From: Acidobacteriota bacterium
GTDB lineage: Bacteria; Acidobacteriota; Thermoanaerobaculia; Multivoradales; JBCCEF01
DNA length: 64,000 nucleotides
Direction: 5' to 3'
Assembly: GCA_039030395.1 (NCBI GenBank)
Contig: JBCCEF010000002.1
Span: 62,001-126,000 of the forward strand
The translations under genes and the position numbers were made by a program. The notes beneath the pieces are model-generated. The model saw only the letters and a program-made list of their open reading frames with translations, did no database searches and was not told the origin of the DNA. Shown here one piece after another: positions 10,159-18,290 of the stretch; the stretch's first letter is position 1, and each line of letters begins with the position of its first letter.

Positions 10159-11747
10159 CGTCCGACACGCCGACCTCCCATTCCTCTCAGCCCGTCGCCG
10201 CGCCGCCCTCCGGCCACCAGACGGTGCTGGTGCTCGACTTCGGCAGCCAGTTCACCCAGCTCATCGCGCGGCGAATCCGGGAGAACCGGGTGTACTGCGA
10301 GGTCCACCCCTTCGACCTGCCGCTGGCGGAGATCGAGCAGCGCCAGCCCATCGGCATCGTGCTGTCCGGCGGTCCGCAGAGCGTGTACGAGGAGGGGGCG
10401 GCGCGCATCACCCCGGGGCTGTTCGATCTCGGCGTGCCGGTCTTGGGCATTTGCTACGGCCTCCACGCCATGGCGCTGGCTCTGGGCGGCACCGTCGAGC
10501 CTTCGACCGAGCACGAGTACGGCCGCGCCGAAGTGACCATCCAGGATCCCGGACTGATGTTCGCTGGCCTCGCCGAGCGCGAGACCGTGTGGATGAGCCA
10601 CGGCGATCGGGTGGGGGTGCTGCCGGAGGGATTCGAGGTCACCGCCTCGACGAGCAATGTTCCGGTGGTGGGTTTCGAGAACCGCGAGCGGCGCTGCTGG
10701 GGTTTGCAGTTCCACCCGGAGGTGTCGCACACGGTGTCCGGCGGTGCGATGCTGCGCAACTTCCTCTATCAGGGCTGTGGCGCTGCCGGCGACTGGGGCA
10801 TGTCGTCGTACCTCGACGAGGCGGTGGAGACGATCCGCCGGCAGGTGGGGGAGGGCAAGGTGCTGTGCGCCCTGTCCGGCGGGGTGGACTCCTCCGTCGT
10901 GGCGGCGCTGCTGACCCGCGCCGTCGGCGACCGGCTGCTCGCCGTCTTCGTCGACCACGGGCTGCTGCGCAAGGGCGAGCGCCAGCAGGTGGAGGGCAGC
11001 CTGCGGGACGGCCTGGGCATCGACATCCGCTCCGTCGACGCGCGGGAGATGTTCTACACCGCCCTCGACGGAGTGGCCGATCCGGAGCGCAAGCGCAAGA
11101 TCATCGGCGCCAAGTTCATCGAGGTGTTCGACCGCGAGGCGGCGACCCTGGACGACATCTCCTTCCTCGCCCAGGGCACCCTCTACCCGGATGTCATCGA
11201 GTCCGTTTCGGTGCGCGGCCCGTCGGCGGTGATCAAGACCCACCACAACGTCGGCGGCCTACCGGAAAAACTCGGCTTCGACCTGATCGAACCGCTGCGC
11301 TTCCTGTTCAAGGACGAGGTGCGGCAACTCGGCCGGGAGCTGCAGCTACCGGAGGAGCTGATCCAGCGGCATCCCTTCCCGGGGCCGGGCCTGGCGGTGC
11401 GCATTCTCGGCCCGATCACCGCCGAGGGCGCCGACCTCTTACGCGAGGCGGACGCCATCTTCATCGACGAGCTTCGGGCTGCCGGCTACTACGACAAGAC
11501 CAGCCAGGCCTTCGCGGTGCTGCTGCCGGTCAAGAGCGTGGGGGTGATGGGGGACTATCGGACCTACGAGAATGTCGTCGCCCTGCGGGCCGTCGAGACC
11601 CAGGACTTCATGACCGCTGACTGGAGCCCGCTGCCGCACGACCTCCTCGGCCGCGCCGCCAACCGCATCGTCAACGAAGTGCGCGGGGTCAACCGGGTGG
11701 TCTACGACATCACCAGCAAGCCACCCGCCACGATCGAGTGGGAGTAG
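10155..11747 (+). CDS. guaA: GMP synthase (glutamine-hydrolysing)
   Basis: Converts XMP to GMP with ATP and glutamine. From the ATG at 10155, 530 residues contain an N-terminal class I glutamine amidotransferase (VLDFGSQFTQLIARRIREN; nucleophile Cys in VLGICYGLHA; GLQFHPEVSHT with His/Glu of the triad). Then comes the ATP-pyrophosphatase domain with the PP-loop LSGGVDSSVVAALL, and the C-terminal dimerisation domain ending in YDITSKPPATIEWE, the usual GuaA terminus. About 18 residues precede the amidotransferase core, slightly more than usual. It ends the plsY-gpsA-guaA run and is followed by a perfect 10-bp hairpin. Confidence 0.98.
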   Translation: MTSDTPTSHSSQPVAAPPSGHQTVLVLDFGSQFTQLIARRIRENRVYCEVHPFDLPLAEIEQRQPIGIVLSGGPQSVYEEGAARITPGLFDLGVPVLGICYGLHAMALALGGTVEPSTEHEYGRAEVTIQDPGLMFAGLAERETVWMSHGDRVGVLPEGFEVTASTSNVPVVGFENRERRCWGLQFHPEVSHTVSGGAMLRNFLYQGCGAAGDWGMSSYLDEAVETIRRQVGEGKVLCALSGGVDSSVVAALLTRAVGDRLLAVFVDHGLLRKGERQQVEGSLRDGLGIDIRSVDAREMFYTALDGVADPERKRKIIGAKFIEVFDREAATLDDISFLAQGTLYPDVIESVSVRGPSAVIKTHHNVGGLPEKLGFDLIEPLRFLFKDEVRQLGRELQLPEELIQRHPFPGPGLAVRILGPITAEGADLLREADAIFIDELRAAGYYDKTSQAFAVLLPVKSVGVMGDYRTYENVVALRAVETQDFMTADWSPLPHDLLGRAANRIVNEVRGVNRVVYDITSKPPATIEWE

Positions 11748-11751
11748 GCGG

Positions 11752-11777
11752 GGTGGAGGAGGAGATTCTCCTCCACC
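11752..11777 (+). terminator. Hairpin after guaA, possible terminator
   Basis: A perfect 10-bp stem (GGTGGAGGAG at 11752-11761 with CTCCTCCACC at 11768-11777) and a 6-base loop start four bases after the guaA stop. The following tract (tgatcactccttttcg) has only a short, delayed T-run, so termination strength is uncertain. Confidence 0.5.
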
Positions 11778-11795
11778 TGATCACTCCTTTTCGTT

Positions 11796-11906
11796 CTAGG
11801 GGGCTGCGCCGGGCCGCGTAGGCAGCCCCCTCGCCAAGACCTTTGGTCTTGTCTCACCCCGACTCCGGCAGCTCCGCTGCCGCCTCGCCCTGCGGGCTCG
11901 GTTGCG
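11796..11906 (+). repeat. Structured intergenic repeat, copy 3
   Basis: Core only: ctagggggctg, gcagccccctcgcc, a perfect inner stem AAGACC-ttt-GGTCTT, then gtctcaccccgactccggc and cgcctcgccctgcgggctcgg. The blocks match copies 1, 2 and 4. The inner stem is at the same place as in copy 4 but of different sequence. The leading hairpin seen in other copies is replaced by the guaA-proximal hairpin. Confidence 0.65.
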
Positions 11907-11949
11907 AGTTCAGAGGAAGTTCGCCCGAGCGCTTGCCCAATCAGTGCAC

Positions 11950-11984
11950 AAAAAATCCCGGTCTCCTTGCTGGAGAGCCGGGAT
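11950..11984 (-). terminator. Rho-independent terminator for the toxin-antitoxin operon
   Basis: Read on the minus strand, a stem ATCCCGGCTCTCC / GGAGACCGGGAT with one bulge and a short loop is followed at once by six Ts. It starts 33 bases after the toxin stop codon, the expected place for the end of the minus-strand transcript. Confidence 0.75.
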
Positions 11985-12017
11985 CTGTCGTTCGCGCGAC
12001 GGGAAGCGCCCTCCGCG

Positions 12018-12329
12018 CTAGGTGATCTCCCAGCGCCGCGGCTCGCGGCGGTCGCCGAGGGTGCGGCCGCCTTGCAGCACCGACAGAACCACGATCTGCT
12101 TCGCCTCTACCCGATAGATGATGCGGAAGCTGTGGAACACCAGCTCACGAATCCGTTCGTCTTCGAGCTCCGCCACCACCCGGCCGAGGCGCGGTACCGG
12201 CACGATGCGCTCGACGGCGCCGATCACCTTGTCGAGGACGCGCGATGCGAAGGCTTCGGAGTCGCGGCCGAAGGTGCCTTGAATCGCTTCCAGGTCGCCG
12301 AGAGCGGGTTCCGCCCAGGCCAAGCTCAT
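12018..12329 (-). CDS. RelE/ParE-family toxin
   Basis: 103 residues with the RelE/ParE fold pattern: N-terminal helices (WAEPALGDLEAIQGTF, then FASRVLDKVIGAVERI) and C-terminal strands with RELVFHSFRIIYRVEAKQI and VLSVLQGGRTL. The FRIIYRVE / VLSVLQGGR block is the usual signature of the ParE side of the superfamily. Members either cut mRNA on the ribosome or poison gyrase; the sequence does not decide which, though ParE-like is favoured. The start ATG overlaps the antitoxin stop (ATGA), giving antitoxin-first coupling. A terminator lies just downstream. Confidence 0.82.
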   Translation of the reverse strand: MSLAWAEPALGDLEAIQGTFGRDSEAFASRVLDKVIGAVERIVPVPRLGRVVAELEDERIRELVFHSFRIIYRVEAKQIVVLSVLQGGRTLGDRREPRRWEIT

Positions 12330-12505
12330 GCTCGGCCCATCCGCTTGCGGGCTTCTTCGTGGGAGACGACCTGACCGCCATCCGCCGCCATGGACGCCGA
12401 GGCGACCTTCTGCTTGACGTAGATCTCGTACATCAAGTCGTCCCAGGTTGCGTCTTCCGGCAGCTTATCGACCATCTGCTTGACTTCTTCCTTGATCATC
12501 CCCAT
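12326..12505 (-). CDS. Antitoxin partner of the RelE/ParE toxin
   Basis: 59 residues from the ATG at 12505, chosen because GGAGG lies eight bases upstream on the minus strand; a longer frame back to 12628 has no such site. The sequence MGMIKEEVKQMVDKLPEDAT, then WDDLMYEIYVKQKV and an acidic/basic tail with SHEEARKRMGR, is like the short addiction-module antitoxins paired with RelE/ParE proteins, in which the SHEEAxKRM tail wraps the toxin. No clear DNA-binding domain is visible in this short protein. The tandem 10-base repeats 34-58 bases upstream could be its operator. Confidence 0.75.
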   Translation of the reverse strand: MGMIKEEVKQMVDKLPEDATWDDLMYEIYVKQKVASASMAADGGQVVSHEEARKRMGRA

Positions 12506-12538
12506 CTTTGTAGTCCTCCAGTTCCTGGTCGGTGCTTT

Positions 12539-12563
12539 CCCGGTCGGGCATGACCCGGTCGGG
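12539..12563. promoter_or_regulatory. Tandem 10-bp repeats upstream of the antitoxin (possible operator)
   Basis: CCCGGTCGGG occurs twice (12539-12548 and 12554-12563), separated by CATGA. Each copy is itself an interrupted palindrome (CCCG..CGGG). They lie 34-58 bases before the antitoxin start in the 12506-12867 gap, which also holds an AT-rich tract around 12630-12650 (ttttatctgactcta) that may contain the minus-strand promoter. Nothing else was recognised in this gap. Confidence 0.4.
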
Positions 12564-12867
12564 AGATCAGCGCTGAGAGTTGCAATGAACATTTGTGTCA
12601 CGGTTTCACCTGCCAGCCGCACTACCACTTTACCATCTTTTTATCTGACTCTAGGGCCGTTCCGTTTCAGGCTGACGTCCGCTGATTGATCGAATAGGAA
12701 GATTGGCGAGGTCGCGGAGCGAAAAAAGCGCGTCAAAGCGCTCCTGATTCTTCTTTCTGGCTGGAAATGACCCGTGGTTTCTTTTCTTCGGCGGCAGCGT
12801 CGTTGCGAGTGGTAGCATCTGCCGCGCCCTCCTCGTCTCCTTGGATCCTGCTCGTCCCCATCCCCTA

Positions 12868-13677
12868 ATGTTCCCGGAACTCTTTCGCCTCGGCTCTTTT
12901 TCGATCAGCTCCTTTGGGGTGATGATGGTGCTGGCCTTCGTCGCCGCATACTGGCAGCTACGGCGGGCGCTCATCGCCACCGGCACCGGCGATGAGGAGG
13001 ATGCGAGTTCCCTGGTGTTCGCCGGCGGCGTGGGGGGCATCGTCGGGGCCAAGGCTTACTACGCCTTGCTCTACGGCGATTGGAAGCTGCTCTTCGACCG
13101 CTCCGGCCTGGTCTGGTACGGCGGCTTCCTCTTGGCGACGGTGGCGGTGGTGTGGGTCATTCGGCGCCGCTCGCTGGCCCCCTGGAGAACCTTCGATGCG
13201 GCCACCCTCGGTCTCGCCCTGGGCTATGCCGTCGGGCGGGTCGGTTGTTTTCTGGTCGGCGACGACTACGGAGTGCCGACGGAACTGCCCTGGGGAGTGG
13301 CTTTCCCGGAGGGCCTGCCGCCCACCACCGCCGGTGTGCTGCGACGCTCCTTCGAGGTGGACATTCCCGCCTCCGTTGCCGACGGGCAAGTGCTGGCGGT
13401 TCACCCCACCCAGCTCTATGAAACGGCTTTGGCGCTGATCGTCTGGGGGATCGGGCTGGCTCTGTTCCGGCGCTGGCAGACGCCCGGCAAGACCGGCCTT
13501 TTGGTGGTGGCGGCCCTCGCCGTGGAGCGCTTCGGGGTAGAGTTCCTGCGCGCCAAAGACGATCGCTTTTTTGGTCTCTTCACCGTCGCGCAGGGGATCA
13601 GCGTGGCGGTGGTCGTCGTGGCGATGGTCCTCCTCCTGCGGCGGGATCGGGCCCACGCCCGCCGGGGAGACACCTGA
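12868..13677 (+). CDS. lgt: Prolipoprotein diacylglyceryl transferase Lgt
   Basis: Transfers diacylglycerol from phosphatidylglycerol to the lipobox cysteine of prolipoproteins, in the inner membrane. 269 residues from ATG 12868 ([20 protein letters not shown]), the usual Lgt start with the periplasmic PELF motif; an upstream in-frame TTG gives a poorer N-terminus. About seven membrane segments are present. The signature region reads [20 protein letters not shown], with the essential Arg and the Gly-rich loop, and VHPTQLYET with its conserved His and Glu. It is the GRxGCF variant rather than the E. coli GRIGNF type. The stop overlaps thiD by one base. Confidence 0.93.
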   Translation: MFPELFRLGSFSISSFGVMMVLAFVAAYWQLRRALIATGTGDEEDASSLVFAGGVGGIVGAKAYYALLYGDWKLLFDRSGLVWYGGFLLATVAVVWVIRRRSLAPWRTFDAATLGLALGYAVGRVGCFLVGDDYGVPTELPWGVAFPEGLPPTTAGVLRRSFEVDIPASVADGQVLAVHPTQLYETALALIVWGIGLALFRRWQTPGKTGLLVVAALAVERFGVEFLRAKDDRFFGLFTVAQGISVAVVVVAMVLLLRRDRAHARRGDT

Positions 13678-14495
13678 TGCCGATTCGGGCGCCGGGCGTA
13701 CGCCCTCCGCGGCTGCTGACCATCGCCGGCTCCGACTCCGGCGGCGGAGCGGGGATCCAGGCGGATTTGAAGACCTTTGCCGCCCACGGCGCCTACGGCA
13801 TGTCCGCCGTCACTGCCGTGACGGCCCAGAACACCGTCGCCGTGACCGCCATCCACGACGTTCCGCCGGCGGTGGTGGCGGCGCAGATCGACGCCGTATT
13901 CGACGATCTGGGGGTGGACGGCGTCAAGATCGGCATGCTGTCCCAGGCGCCGCTGGTAGAGGCCGTCGCCGAACGCCTGAGGCGCCACCTGGAGGGCCGG
14001 GCGATTCCGGTGGTGCTCGATCCGGTGATGGTGGCGAAGAGCGGCGACGTGCTGCTGGCGGAATCGGCCGTCGAAGCGCTGGTCGCCGAGATGGTGCCCC
14101 TCGCCACCCTGGTGACCCCCAATCTGCCGGAAGCTCATCACCTCACCGGCATCATCGGGGACGACGAGGACGCCCGCCGCCGGATGGCCGAGGCGCTGGC
14201 CGGTGGGGGAGCCGGGGGGCCGGCGGTGCTCGTCAAGGGTGGCCACGGCGAGGGCGACACCCTGGTGGACCTGCTGTACGACGGCGAGCGCTTCCATCGC
14301 TATGTCGGGCCGCGCCTCGCCACCCGCTCGGACCACGGCACCGGCTGCACCCTGTCCTCCGCCATCGCCGCCCGGCTGGCGCGGGGCGAACCGCTGCCGG
14401 GGGCCGTCGAGGGAGCCATCGACTACTTGCGCAAGGCGATCGCTGCGGCCTTTCCCCTGGGCGCCGGCCGCGGGCCCGTCCACCACTTCCACTAG
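13677..14495 (+). CDS. thiD: Hydroxymethylpyrimidine/phosphomethylpyrimidine kinase ThiD
   Basis: Phosphorylates HMP and HMP-P in thiamine diphosphate synthesis. The 272-residue ribokinase-fold protein carries [21 protein letters not shown] at residues ~14-34, VTAVTAQNT, the [11 protein letters not shown] substrate/phosphate region and the catalytic anion hole [14 protein letters not shown] (Asp/Gly-x-Gly-Cys) near residue 220. No ThiE or tenA domain is fused to it. It shares a TGATG junction with lgt, so the two are co-translated although unrelated in function. A 7-bp hairpin (14518-14537) follows, without a T-run. Confidence 0.95.
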   Translation: MPIRAPGVRPPRLLTIAGSDSGGGAGIQADLKTFAAHGAYGMSAVTAVTAQNTVAVTAIHDVPPAVVAAQIDAVFDDLGVDGVKIGMLSQAPLVEAVAERLRRHLEGRAIPVVLDPVMVAKSGDVLLAESAVEALVAEMVPLATLVTPNLPEAHHLTGIIGDDEDARRRMAEALAGGGAGGPAVLVKGGHGEGDTLVDLLYDGERFHRYVGPRLATRSDHGTGCTLSSAIAARLARGEPLPGAVEGAIDYLRKAIAAAFPLGAGRGPVHHFH

Positions 14496-14710
14496 GAATC
14501 CTCCATCATGGGTCGCGCCGTCCTCATCGGAGGACGGTGAGCCTCGCTCCCATGGCTCGGATGAAGAGCATCTGCTGGTTGTTCGCTGTTTTTTGCAGTC
14601 GGCACAGAGATTGCTCTAGTCACGGCAAGCGCTTCATCGGAAGCGAGCCCAACGGTGGGCGGCATGTTGTCGCAGACGGAGTGAGCCAAAGAGGTCAAGG
14701 AGGTAGAACC

Positions 14711-16333
14711 ATGCAGCGTAGATTTCTCGCACTGATTTTTTCCTTCGCATGGATCCTGACGGCCGGATTCTCGGCCGTTGTGGCGCAGGATCTCGATCCG
14801 GCCTTCGGAGACGTCGTCGATGTGCGCGTCGTCAATATCGAGGTGGTGGTCGAGGATCGCGCCGGCAACCGCATCCATGGGCTGGGTCCCGACGATCTCA
14901 CCTTGACCGTGGACGGTGAGCCGATGGAGATCTCATATTTCACCGAGGTGCGCGGCGGCCGCGCCCTGGAAGGTGCCGGCGGGGTGCCGACGGCGCCCGA
15001 GACGATGCCCGGCGAGGCCGTGGGGACCCGCTATCTGGTCTTCATCGACGACTTCTTCTCGATCGACCGGGATCGGCGCAGGGTTCTGCGGGAGCTGGCG
15101 GACGATCTCGCCTACCTGCGTCCCGAGGATCGGGTGGCGGTGGTCGCCTTCGACGGCCGGCGGGTCGATCTGCTGACCTCCTGGACCGGTTCCGAGGGGA
15201 AGATATTGGACGCCCTGCGGCGGGCGGAGCGGCGGCCCGCCTTCGGCCTCCAGCGGCTGGCCGAGCGCCGCGCCTTCGGGCGCAGCTTCGGTCGCCGTTT
15301 CTCACGTCTGCCGGACACTCGCCTGTCGGTGACCGAGCGGGCCTACGCCGGCCAGATCGGCGAGCAGACGGAGCGGGCGGTGGATGCCGCGGTCGCCACC
15401 CTGCGCGGTTTTGGCCGACCGGCCGGACGCAAGGTGATGCTGCTGCTCTCCGGCGGCTGGCCGGACTCGCCGGCGCTGTTCGCGGCGGATGATCTGCTGC
15501 GGCCGCTGGTGGCCTTCGACGGCTATTCCGGGCGTGACCTCTACACCCCGTTGATCGATACGGCGAACCTCCTTGGTTACACCCTGTACCCAATCGACGT
15601 GCCGGGCCTCGAGGGAGACTTCGGTGCCGACGTGTCGCTGGCCGGTCGCCAGCGGGATCTTTCGAACCGCCGCTCCTTCGAGCAGGAGCGCATCCTGCAC
15701 GACAGTCTCTATCGCCTGGCGGAAGAGACCGGCGGCCAGCCGCTGATCAACGGCCGTCGGCTGAGTGCCCTGGAACGGGTGGCGGACGACACGAGGTCCT
15801 ACTACTGGATCGGTTTCGTGCCGGAGCGGCGGCGCGACAACGACGCCCACGAGGTGCGGGTGCGGGCGAAGGCCAAGGCGATGAAGGTGCGCGCCCGCAG
15901 CGGCTACCGCGACCTGTCGCGCGCCCTCGAAACCAACATGGAGGTGGAGAGCGCCCTGCTCTTTGGCGGTGCCGCGGCGGAAGGCGGCTTGGCGGTAGAT
16001 CTCGGCGCCGCCCAGAGGGACGGCCGCCGATTCGTCCAGATTCCCGTCGAACTGGTGATTCCGACGGACGCGCTGACCGCCCTGCCGTCGGCCGACGGTG
16101 CCGTGACGGCCCGTCTCGAACTGCGCATCGCGGCGCTGGACGAGCGCAACCGCCGTTCGGAGATTTCCGCCGTGCCCATCGAACTGACCTTCGACGAAGC
16201 ACCGCCGGTCGGTGGTGCCGTGGCCTACGAAACCAGTGTGCGCTTGCGCCGCCAGCCGCAGGATTTGGTGGTGGCGCTGCACGATCCCATTTCCGGCAGG
16301 GGCCTGATGACCCGCCTCGCGGTGGCGCCGTAG
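14711..16333 (+). CDS. Secreted VWFA-related protein 1 (acidobacterial type)
   Basis: 540 residues with a signal peptide (MQRRFLALIFSFAWILTAGF, cleaved near VVAQD), start set by AGGAGGTAGAACC upstream of ATG 14711. The N-terminal beta module has the family pattern VVDVRVVNIEVVVEDRAGN, then GLGPDDLTLTVDGEP. The von Willebrand A-like domain begins at about residue 100 with YLVFIDDFFSIDRDRR and contains GRKVMLLLSGGWPDS and YPIDVPGL. It closes with the conserved DDTRSYYWIGF. A canonical MIDAS would be DxSxS; here it is DDFFS, so the first serine is missing. These proteins are plentiful in Acidobacteriota, exported, and of unknown function. It is first in a block of four paralogs. Confidence 0.88.
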   Translation: MQRRFLALIFSFAWILTAGFSAVVAQDLDPAFGDVVDVRVVNIEVVVEDRAGNRIHGLGPDDLTLTVDGEPMEISYFTEVRGGRALEGAGGVPTAPETMPGEAVGTRYLVFIDDFFSIDRDRRRVLRELADDLAYLRPEDRVAVVAFDGRRVDLLTSWTGSEGKILDALRRAERRPAFGLQRLAERRAFGRSFGRRFSRLPDTRLSVTERAYAGQIGEQTERAVDAAVATLRGFGRPAGRKVMLLLSGGWPDSPALFAADDLLRPLVAFDGYSGRDLYTPLIDTANLLGYTLYPIDVPGLEGDFGADVSLAGRQRDLSNRRSFEQERILHDSLYRLAEETGGQPLINGRRLSALERVADDTRSYYWIGFVPERRRDNDAHEVRVRAKAKAMKVRARSGYRDLSRALETNMEVESALLFGGAAAEGGLAVDLGAAQRDGRRFVQIPVELVIPTDALTALPSADGAVTARLELRIAALDERNRRSEISAVPIELTFDEAPPVGGAVAYETSVRLRRQPQDLVVALHDPISGRGLMTRLAVAP

Positions 16334-16415
16334 GGTCCGCCGTTGTCGGCGACGATGGAATGAACCGATTTTCATGCTCGGCCGATGTCGGCGCGAGCGA
16401 CCAGGAGGACAACTC

Positions 16416-18143
16416 ATGAAGCGTTTTTCAACGGTTTGGATGTGCATCGCCCTGGCGGTAGCCGCCGGTCTCTTCGCTGTGCCGCTGGCGGCCCAGGAAG
16501 ACGCGGCGCCGGATGTCTTCGGCGAGGTGATCGATGTGCGGGTGGTCAACGTCGAAGCGGTGGTGGTGGACAAGGATGGCGTGCGGGTCAACGGCTTGCA
16601 GCCGGAGGACTTCCGCTTGATCGTCGACGGTGAAGAAGTACCGATCGGCTATTTCGCCGAGGTGCGCGGTGGTGAAGCGGTGGCCGCGGCGCGGCCGACA
16701 GAGGGTGGTGAGGCGGTACCGGCCATACCGGCCACGGTACCCGGCGAGTCCGTCGGCACCAGCTACCTGGTGTTCATCGACGACTACTTCTCGCTGGAAC
16801 GCGATCGCGACAAGGTGCTCGACGGCCTGATCGCTGACCTGCCGAGCCTGGGCCCGAACGACCGCATGGCGATTGTCGCCTTCGACGGCAAGCGGGTGGA
16901 GATGCTGTCGTCCTGGAACCAGAACGTCCCGACCTTGGAGCGTGCCTTCCGCGCCGCCCAGGAGCGCAAGGCAGGCGGCCTGCAGCGCTTGGCCGAGCGT
17001 CGAGGTCAGGAGATACCGCTGGCCGGCCTGCGCAGCTCGCGGCCGGAAATCGGTGGCCTGACGGCGACGGACCTGCGGGTCGAGGAGCGAGGCTACGCCC
17101 GACAGCTCTCGAATCAGGTGGATCGCTCGGTGAGCGCCGCCGTCGCGACCTTGCGCGGCTTTGCGCAGCCGCCTGGCCGCAAGGTGATGCTGCTGTTGTC
17201 CGGCGGCTGGCCCTACTCGCCGGAGGCCTTCGTGGTCAACGATCCGACCCGCCCGTTGACCACCAGCGACACCACCCAGGGACCGGAACTGCTGGCCCCG
17301 CTGACGGACACCGCCAACCTGCTCGGCTTTACCGTCTACCCGGTGGATGTACCGGGTCTCGGAGATGCCTCTAGCGCCGATGTTTCCGAGGGCGGTCAGC
17401 TCCTGACGGTCCGTTCCGGCCGGGTGCTCCGCCAGCAGCCCTCGGATCTGGACATCGACAGCTCGCTGATCAATTCCGTCGAGCGGGAGCAAGTGGTCCA
17501 GGCGTCGCTGCACCGCATCGCCGATGCCACCGGCGGCCGGGCCTTGATCAACTCCCAGAAGATCGACGCCCTGGCGGAGACCGTCGCCGACACCCGCTCC
17601 TACTACTGGCTGGGTTTCTCCCCGGACCGGCAGCGGGACGACGTGCGCCATGACATCCGTGTCGAGGTGAAGCGCAAGGGCTACAAGGTGCGCTCGCGCG
17701 GTGGTTTCCTCGATCTGTCGCGCCAAGCGGAAACGGAGATGGCGGTGGAGAGCGCCTTGCTGTTCGACGATCCGGCGGCCCTCGGGCCGCTGCGGGTCGT
17801 GGTCGGCGAGATGACCATCGCCGGTCGCAAGTATGTGGAGGTGCCGCTGCGCATCGCCATTCCGGTGGACGGCATCACGGCAGTGCCCTTCGACGGTAGC
17901 TACGTGGCGAAGCTCGAACTGCGGGTGGCGGCCCTCGACGACTCGAATCGCCAGTCGGACATCCCCGCGGTTCCGATCGAGCTCAAGTTGCGCAACGAGC
18001 CGCGAAGCGGCACCGCGGTGCCCTACGACGCCCGCCTCAAGCTGCGCCGCCAGAAGCAGGTGTTGGTGGTGTCGCTGCACGACGCGGTGAGCGGCCGGAA
18101 CCTCTCGACCAGGGTCGAAGTGGATCCGCGATCCGCTCGCTGA
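16416..18143 (+). CDS. Secreted VWFA-related protein 2
   Basis: 575 residues from ATG 16416 behind CCAGGAGGACAACTC. Signal peptide STVWMCIALAVAAGLFAVPL, cleaved about LAAQED. The beta module reads VIDVRVVNVEAVVVDKDGV and GLQPEDFRLIVDGEE. The A-like domain starts YLVFIDDYFSLERDRD (MIDAS position DDYFS, lacking the first serine) and holds GRKVMLLLSGGWPYS, FTVYPVDVPGL and ADTRSYYWLGFSPDR. The C-terminal ~170 residues form a further beta-rich domain shared with copy 1 (AVPFDGSYVAKLELRVAALD). It is the copy closest to copy 1 and seems to come from tandem duplication. The terminator-like hairpin after it may end a transcript of copies 1 and 2. Confidence 0.88.
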   Translation: MKRFSTVWMCIALAVAAGLFAVPLAAQEDAAPDVFGEVIDVRVVNVEAVVVDKDGVRVNGLQPEDFRLIVDGEEVPIGYFAEVRGGEAVAAARPTEGGEAVPAIPATVPGESVGTSYLVFIDDYFSLERDRDKVLDGLIADLPSLGPNDRMAIVAFDGKRVEMLSSWNQNVPTLERAFRAAQERKAGGLQRLAERRGQEIPLAGLRSSRPEIGGLTATDLRVEERGYARQLSNQVDRSVSAAVATLRGFAQPPGRKVMLLLSGGWPYSPEAFVVNDPTRPLTTSDTTQGPELLAPLTDTANLLGFTVYPVDVPGLGDASSADVSEGGQLLTVRSGRVLRQQPSDLDIDSSLINSVEREQVVQASLHRIADATGGRALINSQKIDALAETVADTRSYYWLGFSPDRQRDDVRHDIRVEVKRKGYKVRSRGGFLDLSRQAETEMAVESALLFDDPAALGPLRVVVGEMTIAGRKYVEVPLRIAIPVDGITAVPFDGSYVAKLELRVAALDDSNRQSDIPAVPIELKLRNEPRSGTAVPYDARLKLRRQKQVLVVSLHDAVSGRNLSTRVEVDPRSAR

Positions 18144-18166
18144 CTTCGGCATTGCGCAGCGCTGCT

Positions 18167-18200
18167 ACGGCCCCGTCGTACCCTCGGTGCGCGGGGCCGT
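18167..18200 (+). terminator. Terminator-like hairpin between VWFA copies 2 and 3
   Basis: A 9-bp stem (ACGGCCCCG at 18167-18175 with CGGGGCCGT at 18192-18200) with a 16-base loop is followed by TCTTACTG. It lies 23 bases after the stop of copy 2. The T-run is short. Confidence 0.5.
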
Positions 18201-18290
18201 TCTTACTGCGGGTTATCGGCCTCGCGATAGCCGGTGGCGTCTGAGAGAATGCCTGGAACCAACACCTCAAACCGACCAGGAGCGAAAGCC

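Noticed and set aside
14518-14537. Terminator after thiD
   Set aside because: The 7-bp stem (CCGTCCT/AGGACGG) has no T-run after it and sits in front of a long leader to the VWFA gene.
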